DNA of 64,000 bases, from the NCBI RefSeq assembly GCF_030380735.1, contig NZ_JAUDRZ010000008.1:248001-312000 (forward strand). The letters run 5' to 3'. Both the position numbers and the translations under genes were made by a program. Source of the DNA: Rhizobium sp. S152. Its GTDB lineage: Bacteria; Pseudomonadota; Alphaproteobacteria; Rhizobiales; Rhizobiaceae. How positions within the stretch are numbered: position 1 is the stretch's first letter; each line of letters opens with the position of its first letter. Positions 18,345 to 27,289 of this stretch are shown piece by piece. Under the pieces are notes generated by a model. That model made no database searches and had not been told where the DNA came from. It saw nothing but the letters and a program-made list of their open reading frames with translations.

Positions 18345-18893
18345 GTGACCAATTTCGACGACGATGATGAGAGAATTGCGCCGCTGAAGCCCGAAGCCCG
18401 GCGAAAGTCGGTCGTGCTCGATCGCGCAATGACCGTCGCCGGGCTGGTGCTCGCAGGCGCAGCCGCATTCTTTCCCTGGTACGTCTTCTTCAACGAAGAC
18501 AAGTTCGGCATCAATGTCGCCCAGGGGGAACGTACTCGCGATCTTCCGAACTGGCCGGCCCGCAACGTCTTCAGCGTTTCGCCACTGGCGATGGTCAACA
18601 AGAACCCGGACGGAAACAAGCCCGAGCTGCCGTTCGATCCGTTGACCACGGCGACCGTATCGAACATCGGCAAGGAGGACGACAAGGGGCCGCCGGCGAC
18701 GGAGCAACCTTTCCCCGGCAAGTCCGGCTTCCGCTTGCTGCACGTCTCGAACGGCCGTGCGCTGATCGAGGATCCGTCGGGCATGTACGTGGTGCGCGTC
18801 GGCTCCATCCTGCCCGACCAGAGCCGTCTGGCGACGCTCGAGCAGCGCGACGGCAAATGGGTGATCGTGACGTCTAAGGGCGACGTCTACTAG
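18345..18893 (+). CDS. Conserved hypothetical membrane-anchored protein after fliI
   Basis: Not recognised. 182 residues from a GTG start 11 bp after fliI. A charged cytoplasmic N-terminus (about 1-28), one membrane helix (about 29-48, ending Phe-Phe-Pro-Trp-Tyr-Val-Phe-Phe) and a periplasmic domain of about 130 residues. That domain has a proline-rich middle and a small beta-rich C-terminal part (Phe-Arg-Leu-Leu-His-Val-Ser-Asn-Gly-Arg-Ala-Leu-Ile ... Val-Ile-Val-Thr-Ser-Lys-Gly-Asp-Val). It is the last gene before a terminator, so it is a member of the flgF-fliI operon. A basal-body or export accessory role is possible but not shown. Confidence 0.75.
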   Translation: MTNFDDDDERIAPLKPEARRKSVVLDRAMTVAGLVLAGAAAFFPWYVFFNEDKFGINVAQGERTRDLPNWPARNVFSVSPLAMVNKNPDGNKPELPFDPLTTATVSNIGKEDDKGPPATEQPFPGKSGFRLLHVSNGRALIEDPSGMYVVRVGSILPDQSRLATLEQRDGKWVIVTSKGDVY

Positions 18894-18925
18894 GGCTTGG
18901 CCAGTGATGCGCGCCGTTCATCATC

Positions 18926-18960
18926 AAGGCTCCGTCGGACCTTCCGCCGGAGCCTTTTCT
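18926..18960 (+). terminator. Terminator after the flgF-fliI-orf operon
   Basis: A 13-bp stem (18926-18938 with 18944-18956, one mismatch) with a 5-nt loop, then TTTTCTTT. It separates the fliI operon from the flgB operon. Confidence 0.85.
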
Positions 18961-19012
18961 TTGCCGCCGGCTTTTGGGCCACCGCCGTCAAAGCCGGATC
19001 ATCCGTAAGTCT

Positions 19013-19033
19013 GACGCAAGATTACCGCCGTAG
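19013..19033 (+). promoter_or_regulatory. Flagellar promoter element before flgB (GCAAG-N9-GTAG)
   Basis: GACGCAAG (19013-19020), nine bases, GTAG (19030-19033), then GTTCG, ending 29 bp before the flgB ATG and lying just after a terminator. This makes it a likely start point for the ten-gene flgB-fliP operon. Confidence 0.55.
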
Positions 19034-19062
19034 GTTCGCCTCAGTAAAAACGGAGAGTTCCC

Positions 19063-19455
19063 ATGCAACCGATTCAACTGTTCGACTTGGCCTCGCGGCA
19101 GGCGGAATGGCTGACGATTCGTCAGGAAGTCGTTGCCGGCAACATCGCGAACGCCAACACGCCGAAATACCGCGCCAAGGACATCACGCCCTTTCAGTCG
19201 GTTCTGGACAAATCCGACGTGACGATGGCGCGCACCAATGCCGCGCATCTGACCGGCAACGATCTCAACACGAAGGGCGATATCGACGTCAAGGACGCCG
19301 CGCTCGACCAGGAGATCGGTGTCCAGGAATCGGGCAACACGGTGGGCCTGGCAGAAGAACTCTCCAAGTCCGGTGAAATCAAGCGCCAATACGAGCTCAA
19401 CACCTCGCTGGTCAGCTCCTTCAATCGACTGATGCTCATGACGGTGAAGACGTAA
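19063..19455 (+). CDS. flgB: Flagellar proximal rod protein FlgB
   Basis: A 130-residue rod protein with the flg_bb_rod motif near the N-terminus ([13 protein letters not shown]). It is the first gene of the flgB-flgC-fliE-flgG-flgA-flgI-motE-flgH-fliL-fliP operon, with CGGAGAG before the ATG. flgC starts 2 bp after its stop. Confidence 0.95.
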   Translation: MQPIQLFDLASRQAEWLTIRQEVVAGNIANANTPKYRAKDITPFQSVLDKSDVTMARTNAAHLTGNDLNTKGDIDVKDAALDQEIGVQESGNTVGLAEELSKSGEIKRQYELNTSLVSSFNRLMLMTVKT

Positions 19456-19457
19456 TC

Positions 19458-19874
19458 ATGGATCCTTTGACCGCAGCCTCGAAAATCGCAGCGTCCGGTC
19501 TGGAAGCGCAATCCACGCGCCTCCGGATCGTGTCGGAGAACATCGCGAACGCCCGTTCTACCGGCGACACGCCCGGCGCCGATCCCTATCGTCGCAAGAC
19601 CATTACCTTCGGCGAGACCATGGACCGCACCACCGGCATCAAGACCGTCAACGTCAAGAAGCTCGGTGTCGACGAGTCCAAGTTCAGCACGGAATATGAT
19701 CCAACCAATCCAGCAGCCGATGCGAAGGGTGTGGTCAAGATGCCCAACGTCAACATGCTGATCGAGATGGGCGACATGCGCGAAGCCAATCGCTCCTACG
19801 ACGCCAATCTCCAGACCATCAAGCAAACCCGCGATCTCGTCTCCGCGACAATCGACCTTCTGAAGAGCCAGTAA
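19458..19874 (+). CDS. flgC: Flagellar proximal rod protein FlgC
   Basis: A 138-residue rod protein: [10 protein letters not shown] at the N-terminus and [19 protein letters not shown] near the C-terminus are diagnostic. It sits between flgB and fliE and shares its last base with the fliE ATG. Confidence 0.96.
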   Translation: MDPLTAASKIAASGLEAQSTRLRIVSENIANARSTGDTPGADPYRRKTITFGETMDRTTGIKTVNVKKLGVDESKFSTEYDPTNPAADAKGVVKMPNVNMLIEMGDMREANRSYDANLQTIKQTRDLVSATIDLLKSQ

Positions 19875-20200
19875 TGATCAACAGCGTCAACAATATCAGC
19901 TCCCTGTCGATGACCCGCGGCCTCGCCGCGATCGAGCCGGGCAAGTCCGCCGCCTCCTCGGCGGCCGAAAGCGCTGCCAACGACGGCAGCTTCAGCGCTG
20001 TGCTGAGCAACGTCGCGAGCGGCGCCGTCAGCACGCTGAAAAATGCCGAAGCAATGTCCTTCGCGGGCATCCAGGGCTCCGCCACCACGCGCGAAGTCGT
20101 CGATGCCGTCATGCAGGCGCAGCAGACGCTTCAGACCGCCATTGCCCTTCGCGACAAGGTCGTCACGGCCTTTCTCGATGTCACCCGGATGCAGATTTAG
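19874..20200 (+). CDS. fliE: Flagellar hook-basal body adaptor FliE
   Basis: A 108-residue protein that joins the MS ring to the rod. The C-terminal FliE motif ([15 protein letters not shown] followed by Arg-Asp-Lys-Val) is clear, after an alanine/serine-rich N-terminus. It overlaps the flgC stop by one base; flgG follows 19 bp later. Confidence 0.95.
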   Translation: MINSVNNISSLSMTRGLAAIEPGKSAASSAAESAANDGSFSAVLSNVASGAVSTLKNAEAMSFAGIQGSATTREVVDAVMQAQQTLQTAIALRDKVVTAFLDVTRMQI

Positions 20201-20219
20201 TTGATTTGAGGACGAAGCC

Positions 20220-21008
20220 ATGAGAGCTCTAGCTATTGCTGCGACGGGTATGGATGCCCAGCAGACCAATCTTGAAGTCATCGCGAACAACATCGCGAAC
20301 ATCAACACCACGGGTTTCAAGCGCGCCCGCGCCGAATTCACCGATCTGCTCTATCAGACCGAGCGCGCCAAGGGCGTGTCGAACCGCGCCAACCAGGCGA
20401 TCGTTCCCGAGGGCGCCAACATCGGTCTCGGTGTCCAGACGTCGGCCGTGCGTAACCTGCATATTCAGGGCGAACTCGCACAGACCGGCAACGATCTCGA
20501 CCTGGCCATCGTCGGTCGCGGCTTCTTCCAGATTCAGTCGACGGACGGCACGACGGTCTATACCCGCGCCGGCGCGCTGAACAAGAACGAGACCGGCCAG
20601 ATCGTCACGGTCGACGGCTACACCGTCGCTCCAAATATCACCATCCCGCAGGGCTCGACCGAGCTCACCGTCAGCCGCTCCGGCGAAGTTTCCGCGAAGC
20701 TTCCTGGCGCCACGGATCCGACGGTCCTCGGCCAGCTGCAGATCGCCGACTTTGTCAACGAGGCCGGTCTCCAGCCGCTCGGCGACAACCTCTACGCCCA
20801 GACGCCGGCCTCCGGCGATCCCGTCGTCGGCACACCCGATGAAAACAGCATGGGCTACCTGAAGCAGGGCTACCTGGAATCGTCGAACGTCGATCCCGTC
20901 AAGGAAATCACCGAGCTGATCTCCGCCCAGCGTGCCTATGAAATGAACTCCAAGGTCATCACCACCGCCGACGAAATGGCCTCCATCGTCAGCAAGAACC
21001 TGAAGTAG
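20220..21008 (+). CDS. flgG: Flagellar distal rod protein FlgG
   Basis: The 262-residue distal rod subunit: [17 protein letters not shown] at the N-terminus, Phe-Phe-Gln-Ile in the core, and [13 protein letters not shown] plus Gln-Arg-Ala-Tyr-Glu-Met-Asn-Ser-Lys at the C-terminus. The length is typical. Confidence 0.97.
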   Translation: MRALAIAATGMDAQQTNLEVIANNIANINTTGFKRARAEFTDLLYQTERAKGVSNRANQAIVPEGANIGLGVQTSAVRNLHIQGELAQTGNDLDLAIVGRGFFQIQSTDGTTVYTRAGALNKNETGQIVTVDGYTVAPNITIPQGSTELTVSRSGEVSAKLPGATDPTVLGQLQIADFVNEAGLQPLGDNLYAQTPASGDPVVGTPDENSMGYLKQGYLESSNVDPVKEITELISAQRAYEMNSKVITTADEMASIVSKNLK

Positions 21009-21025
21009 CAGGGAAGGGCCGAAAC

Positions 21026-21508
21026 ATGATGTTTTGCCGGGTCAGAAGCATTCTCCGACGGGCCGCACCAGCGGCGATCGCGCTCCTCGCGTTCGCCTCG
21101 GCTCCGGTATCCGCGACCGAGATGGGCTATGCCGTGGTTCCGACCACGACCATCTACCCCGGCGAAACAGTGTCCGGCGACCGCCTCCAGGAAGTCGAGG
21201 TCACCAATCCGAACCTCAAGGGCGACTACGCCAAGTCGATCGGCCAGGTTTCCGGCATGATTTCCAAGCGCACGCTGCTGCCCGGCCGCACGATCTCTGT
21301 CTCGGCCTTGCGCGAGCCCTACACCGTCACGCGCGGCTCTTCGATCCGCATGATCTTCACGGTTGGCGAGATGACGATCTCGGCGGCCGGATCACCGCTT
21401 GAGGACGGCATGACCGGCCAGCTCATCCGCGTCCGCAACATGGATTCGGGTGTGATCGTCAGCGGCACCGTACTCAAGGACGGCACCATCCACGTGGCTA
21501 CAAAATGA
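21026..21508 (+). CDS. flgA: P-ring assembly chaperone FlgA
   Basis: A 160-residue periplasmic chaperone for FlgI. A signal peptide (about 1-31, cleaved near Val-Ser-Ala-Thr) is followed by an SAF-like domain with Ser-Lys-Arg-Thr-Leu-Leu-Pro-Gly-Arg-Thr-Ile and a C-terminal Val-Arg-Asn-Met-Asp-Ser-Gly. Two adjacent ATGs (21026, 21029) could start it. It overlaps flgI by 4 bp. Confidence 0.93.
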   Translation: MMFCRVRSILRRAAPAAIALLAFASAPVSATEMGYAVVPTTTIYPGETVSGDRLQEVEVTNPNLKGDYAKSIGQVSGMISKRTLLPGRTISVSALREPYTVTRGSSIRMIFTVGEMTISAAGSPLEDGMTGQLIRVRNMDSGVIVSGTVLKDGTIHVATK

Positions 21509-22626
21509 AGATATTGTTTCGTCTTTTCATAGCGCTCGTCTTCCTGGCGCCGAATTTCCTGGCTGTTGCGCCCGCCTCGGCCATGTCCTCGCGTATCAAG
21601 GATATCGCTTCCCTGCAGTCGGGACGTGACAACCAGCTGATCGGTTACGGCTTGATCGTAGGCCTGCAGGGGACCGGTGACGGTTTCCGCGCGTCGCCGT
21701 TTACCGAACAGTCGATGCGCGCCATGCTGCAGAATCTCGGTATCTCCACGCAGGGCGGCCAGTCCAATGCGAAGAACACGGCGGCCGTCATGGTCACGGC
21801 CAATCTGCCGCCCTTCGCCAGTCCCGGCAGCCGGCTCGACGTCAACGTCAGCTCGCTCGGCGACGCTACCTCTTTGCGCGGCGGCACGCTCATCATGACA
21901 TCGCTCTCCGGCGCCGATGGGCAGATCTATGCCGTTGCCCAGGGCTCCGTCGTTGTTTCCGGCTTCACGGCCCAGGGCCAGGCTGCGACCGTGACCGAAG
22001 GTGTCACCACCGCCGGTCGCGTTCCCGGCGGCGCGATCATCGAGCGCGAGCTGCCGTCCCGCTTCAAGGATTCCATCAATCTGGTGCTGCAGCTGCGCAA
22101 TCCGGATTTCTCGACCGCGGTGCGTATCGCCGATGTCGTCAACGGTTATGCCCGGTCCCGCTTCGGCGGTCCGGTCGCCGACGCGAAGGACGCCCAGGAA
22201 GTCATCGTCCAGAAGCCGCGCGAGGCCGACCTGACCCGCCTGATGGCCGATATCGAAAATCTGATCGTCGAGACGGACACTCCGGCCAAGGTCGTGGTCA
22301 ACGAAAGAACAGGCACCATCGTCATCGGTGCCGACGTCCGCGTCTCCCCGGTCGCCGTCAGCTATGGTACGCTCACGGTCCAGGTGACCGAGACGCCGCA
22401 GATCATCCAGCCCGAACCCTTCTCGCGCGGCGAGACGGCGGTACAGCCGCAGACGGATATCTCCGCGCTGAAGACCGGCGGCAAGGTGGCATTGCTTGAT
22501 GGTCCCGATCTCAAGACGTTGGTGGCCGGCCTCAACAATATCGGCGTCAAGCCGGATGGCATCATCGCGATCCTCCAAGGGATCAAATCAGCCGGGGCGC
22601 TGCAGGCGGAGCTTGTGCTGCAATGA
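21505..22626 (+). CDS. flgI: Flagellar P-ring protein FlgI
   Basis: The 373-residue periplasmic ring subunit. A signal peptide ends at about residue 25 (Ala-Ser-Ala-Met), then Ser-Arg-Ile-Lys-Asp-Ile-Ala and Gln-Leu-Ile-Gly-Tyr-Gly-Leu-Ile-Val-Gly-Leu-Gln-Gly-Thr-Gly-Asp, the family hallmark. Coupled by 4-bp overlaps to flgA and motE. Confidence 0.97.
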   Translation: MKILFRLFIALVFLAPNFLAVAPASAMSSRIKDIASLQSGRDNQLIGYGLIVGLQGTGDGFRASPFTEQSMRAMLQNLGISTQGGQSNAKNTAAVMVTANLPPFASPGSRLDVNVSSLGDATSLRGGTLIMTSLSGADGQIYAVAQGSVVVSGFTAQGQAATVTEGVTTAGRVPGGAIIERELPSRFKDSINLVLQLRNPDFSTAVRIADVVNGYARSRFGGPVADAKDAQEVIVQKPREADLTRLMADIENLIVETDTPAKVVVNERTGTIVIGADVRVSPVAVSYGTLTVQVTETPQIIQPEPFSRGETAVQPQTDISALKTGGKVALLDGPDLKTLVAGLNNIGVKPDGIIAILQGIKSAGALQAELVLQ

Positions 22627-23168
22627 TGAAGATCCTGGATCCTAAAATGTCTGTCGTCGAACTGGCGCGGCGTCTCGCGCTGCCCGCCGCCGCCGTTGTC
22701 CTGCTGTCAATCCCCGGCGCATTCGCCCAGGAGGCGGAGGCGCCGGCCGGCGATGTCGTCTCTCAGGATGAGATCAAGCAATTCTGCACGAATATTGCCG
22801 ACCCCGCGCGAGACCAGCGCTATCTGCTGCAGAAGCAGGAGCTGGAAAAGCTCAGGGCCGATGTCGATACCCGTATCGCCGAGATGGAAAAGCGCCGCGA
22901 CGAATATCAGGACTGGCTGAAGCGTCGCGACACCTTCCTGAAGCAGGCGGAAGCCGGGCTCACGGACATCTACAAGAAAATGAAGCCGGACGCAGCCGCA
23001 TCGCAGCTGCAGGAAGTCAAGATCGAGGTTGCGGCAGCCGTCATCATGCGGCTCAGCGCGCAGCAATCGAGCCTGATCCTCAACGAGATGGATCCGCAGA
23101 AGGCGGCCGTCATCGCCAACATCATCGCCAGCGCGTCCGATCCCAATACGTCGAAGGACCCCTCATGA
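22623..23168 (+). CDS. motE: Motility protein MotE (MotC chaperone)
   Basis: A 181-residue secreted protein: signal peptide to about residue 35 (Gly-Ala-Phe-Ala-Gln), a long coiled coil (about 60-115) and an MgtE-N-like C-terminal helical segment (Met-Arg-Leu-Ser-Ala-Gln-Gln-Ser-Ser-Leu-Ile-Leu-Asn-Glu-Met-Asp-Pro). In S. meliloti MotE, encoded between flgI and flgH, stabilises and folds the periplasmic motor protein MotC. motC is encoded at 34129-35418. One cysteine (Phe-Cys-Thr) could permit disulfide dimerisation. Confidence 0.85.
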   Translation: MMKILDPKMSVVELARRLALPAAAVVLLSIPGAFAQEAEAPAGDVVSQDEIKQFCTNIADPARDQRYLLQKQELEKLRADVDTRIAEMEKRRDEYQDWLKRRDTFLKQAEAGLTDIYKKMKPDAAASQLQEVKIEVAAAVIMRLSAQQSSLILNEMDPQKAAVIANIIASASDPNTSKDPS

Positions 23169-23881
23169 AGAAGCGTTTCCCGGTCGCGATCGCTGCCGTC
23201 GCCGTTCTTGCCGGCTGCCAGTCTCCGCAGGCGATCAACGAGATCGGCCGCGCGCCGGCCATGAGCCCGATCGGCAGCGGCCTTGCCTATGGCCAGACGC
23301 AGCAGATGTCGATGTATCCGAAGCAGCCGCGCCAGGTCGCCCAGGGCTATTCGCTCTGGAGTGATTCCCAGGCGGCACTCTTCAAGGATGCCCGCGCGCT
23401 CAACATCGGCGACATCCTGACGGTCGATATCTCGATCAACGACAAGGGTTCGTTCGAAAACAACACCAACCGCAGCCGCACGAACAGCAGCGGCCTGAAT
23501 TGGGATGCACAGGCCAACATCCTCGGCTGGAATCCGGCGTCGAAGACCGATGTGACCTACGGTTCCGACACCAGCACCGACGGCAAGGGCAAGATCGAGC
23601 GTACCGACAAGCTGCAGCTGATGGTCGCCGCCGTCGTGACTGGCATCCTCGAAAACGGCAATCTCGTCGTCAGCGGCTCTCAGGAGGTGCGCCTGAACCA
23701 AGAGCTCCGCATCCTCAACGTCGCCGGTATCGTTCGTCCGCAGGACGTGACGGCCGAAAACCAGATTTCCTACGAGAAGATCGCCGAGGCGCGCATTTCC
23801 TACGGTGGTCGCGGCCGCCTGATGGAGGTGCAGCAGCCACCGCGCGGCCAGCAGGCCGTCGATCTTCTCTCGCCGCTCTGA
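23165..23881 (+). CDS. flgH: Flagellar L-ring lipoprotein FlgH
   Basis: The 238-residue outer-membrane ring subunit. A lipoprotein signal ends in the lipobox Leu-Ala-Gly-Cys18. Typical FlgH parts follow: Ser-Leu-Trp-Ser-Asp near 60, Gly-Asp-Ile-Leu-Thr-Val-Asp-Ile, and Gly-Asn-Leu-Val-Val-Ser-Gly-Ser-Gln-Glu-Val. Overlaps motE by 4 bp. Confidence 0.96.
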   Translation: MKKRFPVAIAAVAVLAGCQSPQAINEIGRAPAMSPIGSGLAYGQTQQMSMYPKQPRQVAQGYSLWSDSQAALFKDARALNIGDILTVDISINDKGSFENNTNRSRTNSSGLNWDAQANILGWNPASKTDVTYGSDTSTDGKGKIERTDKLQLMVAAVVTGILENGNLVVSGSQEVRLNQELRILNVAGIVRPQDVTAENQISYEKIAEARISYGGRGRLMEVQQPPRGQQAVDLLSPL

Positions 23882-23890
23882 GGCTGAACC

Positions 23891-24409
23891 ATGGCAGACG
23901 CAGAAGGCACGGAAGGCCAGCCGAAGAAAAAATCGGCCGCAATGATGACCATCATCGGCCTCGCCGTGCTGACGCTGCTCGGCGCCGGCGGCGGCTGGGT
24001 CGTTGGCGGCATGATCGCTCCCAACATCAAGGGTGCGCAGCAGGAAGAGCATGCCAAGGAGGCAAAGGCTGCCGAGGGCGAGAAGAAGGAAGGCGAGGCG
24101 GGACTGCCTCACATTTCCACCGAAGCCAACAATGTCGTGCAGCTCGAGCCGATCACCTCCAACCTGGCGTACCCCTCGGAGAATTGGGTTCGGCTTGAAG
24201 TCGCACTCCTTTTCAACGGTCCGCCGGATGTGAAGGTCGCCGAGGATATCCACCAGGATATCATGGCCTATATCCGCACCGTTTCCCTGCAGCAGATCGA
24301 GGGTCCGAGAGGCTTCGATTATCTTAGGGATGACATCCAGGAACGTGTTGACCTGCGCGCTCAGGGCCGCGTATCGAAGGTGATGTTCAGGACCTTCGTC
24401 ATCGAATGA
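23891..24409 (+). CDS. fliL: Flagellar basal body-associated protein FliL
   Basis: A 172-residue inner-membrane protein that supports the stators. One membrane helix (about 19-42) follows a lysine-rich N-terminus; then a charged linker and the C-terminal FliL domain with Leu-Asn/Glu-like strands ending Arg-Val-Ser-Lys-Val-Met-Phe-Arg-Thr-Phe-Val-Ile-Glu. It overlaps fliP by 4 bp. A second FliL-like protein is encoded at 48191-48730. Confidence 0.92.
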   Translation: MADAEGTEGQPKKKSAAMMTIIGLAVLTLLGAGGGWVVGGMIAPNIKGAQQEEHAKEAKAAEGEKKEGEAGLPHISTEANNVVQLEPITSNLAYPSENWVRLEVALLFNGPPDVKVAEDIHQDIMAYIRTVSLQQIEGPRGFDYLRDDIQERVDLRAQGRVSKVMFRTFVIE

Positions 24410-25143
24410 TTCGATTCCTTCTCGTTTTCGCTGCCATGATGGCGGCACCGGAGCTGGCGCACGCCCAGCAACTGCCGACCGATCTTTTGAACCTACCGGT
24501 CGATGGCTCGGTGGCGGCGTGGATCATTCGCACCTTCGGCCTGCTGACCATTTTGTCGGTCGCGCCCGGCATCCTGATCATGGTGACGAGCTTTCCTCGT
24601 TTCATCATCGCTTTTTCCATTCTTCGCAGTGGCATGGGCCTATCGACGACCCCGTCGAACATGATCCTGCTGTCGCTGTCGCTGTTCATGACTTTCTACG
24701 TCATGCAGCCGACCTTCAATCAGGCCTGGCAGAGCGGCGTCCAGCCGTTGCTGTCCAACCAGATCAACGAGCAGCAGGCTGTCGAGCGCATCGCCGAGCC
24801 TTTCCGCACCTTCATGGCCAACAACACCCGCGACAAGGACATGGCGCTGTTCGTCGACCTCGCCCGCGAGCGCGGCCAGGATGTCCAGACGGGGGAGAAG
24901 ATCGATTATCGTGTTCTGCTGCCGGCCTTCATGATCTCCGAGATCCGCCGCGGCTTCGAAATCGGTTTCCTCGTGGTCCTGCCGTTCCTCGTCATCGACC
25001 TGATCGTCGCCACCATCACAATGGCCATGGGCATGATGATGTTGCCGCCCACCTCGATCTCCCTGCCGTTCAAGATCCTATTCTTCGTTCTGATCGATGG
25101 CTGGAATCTGCTCGTCGGCAGTCTGGTGCGATCCTTCCACTAA
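24406..25143 (+). CDS. fliP: Flagellar export apparatus protein FliP
   Basis: The 245-residue core pore subunit. It has a cleavable signal peptide (to about Ala-His-Ala-Gln) and four membrane segments. Conserved stretches are Met-Val-Thr-Ser-Phe-Pro-Arg-Phe-Ile-Ile, Leu-Leu-Pro-Ala-Phe-Met-Ile-Ser-Glu and Met-Gly-Met-Met-Met-Leu-Pro-Pro. It is the last gene of the flgB operon and converges on the glycosyltransferase gene. Confidence 0.97.
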   Translation: MIRFLLVFAAMMAAPELAHAQQLPTDLLNLPVDGSVAAWIIRTFGLLTILSVAPGILIMVTSFPRFIIAFSILRSGMGLSTTPSNMILLSLSLFMTFYVMQPTFNQAWQSGVQPLLSNQINEQQAVERIAEPFRTFMANNTRDKDMALFVDLARERGQDVQTGEKIDYRVLLPAFMISEIRRGFEIGFLVVLPFLVIDLIVATITMAMGMMMLPPTSISLPFKILFFVLIDGWNLLVGSLVRSFH

Positions 25144-25228
25144 CGCGGCCTTTGGCGCACACGCCTGAGTGCGACGCGTGGTGTCACCCGTCGCCTTGCG
25201 CTCGTTACTGTCATTTGCCTTAATCAGC

Positions 25229-25266
25229 CAAAACAGAGCCCCGCCGGCGTGCCGGCGGGGCTCTGT
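25229..25266 (-). terminator. Strong 16-bp terminator hairpin between fliP and the glycosyltransferase
   Basis: A perfect 16-bp inverted repeat (25233-25248 with 25251-25266) with only a 2-nt nominal loop. On the minus strand it is followed by TTTTGG, so it is best oriented for the gene ending at 25289, 22 bp away, but it would also stop readthrough from fliP. Confidence 0.85.
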
Positions 25267-25288
25267 CATGAGGGTATACCGAAGAACG

Positions 25289-27205
25289 TTAGTCCAGCGA
25301 GACGAAAGGCTCCGTACGCGCCGGCAGCGCCGGTACCGCGATATGATCCGGGCCAAGACCCTGCTTCGCGCGCTCGATCATCAGCTCGTAGGCCTTTTCC
25401 AGATGCTGACGGAAGCGGTCTGAATCGAACAGCGGCATGATGCCTGCGTTCTGCTTCAGTCGCTGCCTGTAGCCGTTCAAGCGCTCAGGGTCCTGAGCCA
25501 GCCCGACTGCCATGTCTTCGTAGGCCTGGAGATCGGCGGCAACCAACTCCGGCAGGCCTACGGCGTTCAAGAGGCTTTCGCTGACGCGTGAAGCGAAATT
25601 GGTACCCTTCACCGTAAGCACCGGCAGGCCGCCCCAAAGCTGTTCGGACGTCGTCGTATGGCCGTTGACGGGGAAAGTGTCGATGCCGAGATCGGCAGCG
25701 CTCTGACGGTTGATGTGTTCCTGGTATTCGACGCGCTCGCAAAAGATCACGCGATCCGCACCGATACCTTGCTTGCTCATGTAGTTCACCATGTTGGTGC
25801 GCACCCGCGCCGACGACAACATGAGCCAAAGTACGCTGCCGGGTGTCCGCTTGAGGATATTGCACCAGACATCGAGCGTCTCGGCCGTGATCTTGCGGTT
25901 GGCGTTGAAAGAGGCGAACACGAAGGCATTCTCCGGAAGCCCGAGCTCAGCGCGCGACATCGGCTTCGGCCTCGGGCGGTTCGCCGTGTCGTTCGGCTGG
26001 TAGCTGTCCGGCATATGCACGAATTTCTCGTGGTAATGCGGCGCCGAGCTCATCGGCAGCACGAAGCGGTCGCCGATCGCGTAGTCGAGATCGATGTTGA
26101 CGATGCTGCCGGGGAAGCCCAGCCACGCGACCTGGATGGGAGCTGCGCCGAAGTTGAGCACGTCCGGCCGCCCGCCGGCCGTGTAGCCCTTGAGATCGAC
26201 AAGGATGTCGATCTGCTTCTCGCGGATCGCGGTGGCGGTCTCTTCATTCGACAGATCACGAATGGTGCAGACCTCGCCCCAAGCCGACCGGTCCGTCTTA
26301 TTGGTCGCGATGTAATTTTCCGGTGTGTGGCAGAAGAGTGTGACTTCGAACCTGTCGCGGTCATGCAGTTCCAGAACGTTCTGCAGCAGCTTCATGGTGG
26401 CATGGTTTTCCCAGAAGTCGGACGACATGTAGCCGATACGAATCTTTTTGCCCCAGCTGTGCGGCACCGCCTTGCGGCGGGCGGCCAGCTGTTCCAGTGG
26501 CAGGTTCTTGAACGAGGCAAGCTGATTGAGCTTTTCGTCAGCGCACCAGTGAAGATGATAGAAGGGATTGTCCTTCTGCAGGATCGAATAATCTCCGCTC
26601 TCGATCATCTCGCGCACGGGCGCAAACAGCTTCTCGACCAGCTCGTAGTCGCAGACTTCGCGCGTGAAGACGAGATTGAGCAGGCGAAGCGCCGGAATAT
26701 GCGGAAGCTTCTTGAACAGGTTCTGGACCAGCGTCCAGTTGGTGACGTCGACCAGTTCATCGCTGAGCAGGCGCACGGCCAGAACGACGTGCTCCGGATT
26801 GCTGCTCTCTGACAGGACTTTGCGATAGGGACTGATGAGATCCTTGCGTCCCTGCTTCAGGTGGATGGAGGCAAGAATATAGGCCAGGTCAGCCTCGTTG
26901 CGCGCGCGTTGCATGACGCGCAGACCGTTCAACAGCGCCTCCTCCTCGTTTCCGATCTCGTAGTACAGGAGTGCGGCTTCGCGGGTGTAGGCGGATTCCG
27001 GCTGGCTGTCCAAGCCACCTGCCAGAGCATAGGCGCTGGCCGCCTCGTTCTTGAAGCCCAGCTTGGCAAGGTTCTTGGCGAGCAACACATAGGTCTTAAC
27101 GTCTTGCTGCGTGTCCACCAGCTTGTTCAAGATCTCCAGAGATTTGAGATACTGGCCCTTCTGGTAGTCCTTGGATGCTGCGGCAAAAGAGATGTTGGTG
27201 TTCAA
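25289..27205 (-). CDS. TPR protein with O-GlcNAc-transferase-like (GT41) domain; candidate flagellin glycosyltransferase
   Basis: 638 residues. The N-terminal third is helical TPR-like repeats (about 1-230). The rest is an OGT/SPINDLY-type GT41 domain: Gly-Tyr-Met-Ser-Ser-Asp-Phe, Val-Asp-Leu-Lys-Gly-Tyr-Thr, Gly-Arg-Pro-Asp-Val-Leu, Gln-Val-Ala-Trp-Leu-Gly-Phe-Pro-Gly-Ser, and Phe-Ala-Ser-Phe-Asn-Ala-Asn-Arg-Lys-Ile (UDP-sugar side), then Asp-Thr-Phe-Pro-Val-Asn-Gly-His-Thr-Thr. These enzymes attach sugars to Ser/Thr of cytoplasmic proteins. There is no signal peptide. The start is a TTG with GGAG upstream; no Met occurs nearby. Its location directly beside four flagellin genes makes flagellin the likely substrate (inference). 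Confidence 0.85.
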   Translation of the reverse strand: MNTNISFAAASKDYQKGQYLKSLEILNKLVDTQQDVKTYVLLAKNLAKLGFKNEAASAYALAGGLDSQPESAYTREAALLYYEIGNEEEALLNGLRVMQRARNEADLAYILASIHLKQGRKDLISPYRKVLSESSNPEHVVLAVRLLSDELVDVTNWTLVQNLFKKLPHIPALRLLNLVFTREVCDYELVEKLFAPVREMIESGDYSILQKDNPFYHLHWCADEKLNQLASFKNLPLEQLAARRKAVPHSWGKKIRIGYMSSDFWENHATMKLLQNVLELHDRDRFEVTLFCHTPENYIATNKTDRSAWGEVCTIRDLSNEETATAIREKQIDILVDLKGYTAGGRPDVLNFGAAPIQVAWLGFPGSIVNIDLDYAIGDRFVLPMSSAPHYHEKFVHMPDSYQPNDTANRPRPKPMSRAELGLPENAFVFASFNANRKITAETLDVWCNILKRTPGSVLWLMLSSARVRTNMVNYMSKQGIGADRVIFCERVEYQEHINRQSAADLGIDTFPVNGHTTTSEQLWGGLPVLTVKGTNFASRVSESLLNAVGLPELVAADLQAYEDMAVGLAQDPERLNGYRQRLKQNAGIMPLFDSDRFRQHLEKAYELMIERAKQGLGPDHIAVPALPARTEPFVSLD

Positions 27206-27289
27206 GACCCCACTCCGTATCGGATTTCATAGAGAGGCGAGCACGAACCGAGCGCGATCGGACGGATTCGTTGCCTAGAATATTTCATT

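Noticed and set aside
22970..24448. 492-codon minus-strand frame opposite motE-flgH-fliL
   Set aside because: Spans three confident genes on the other strand and shows no domain.
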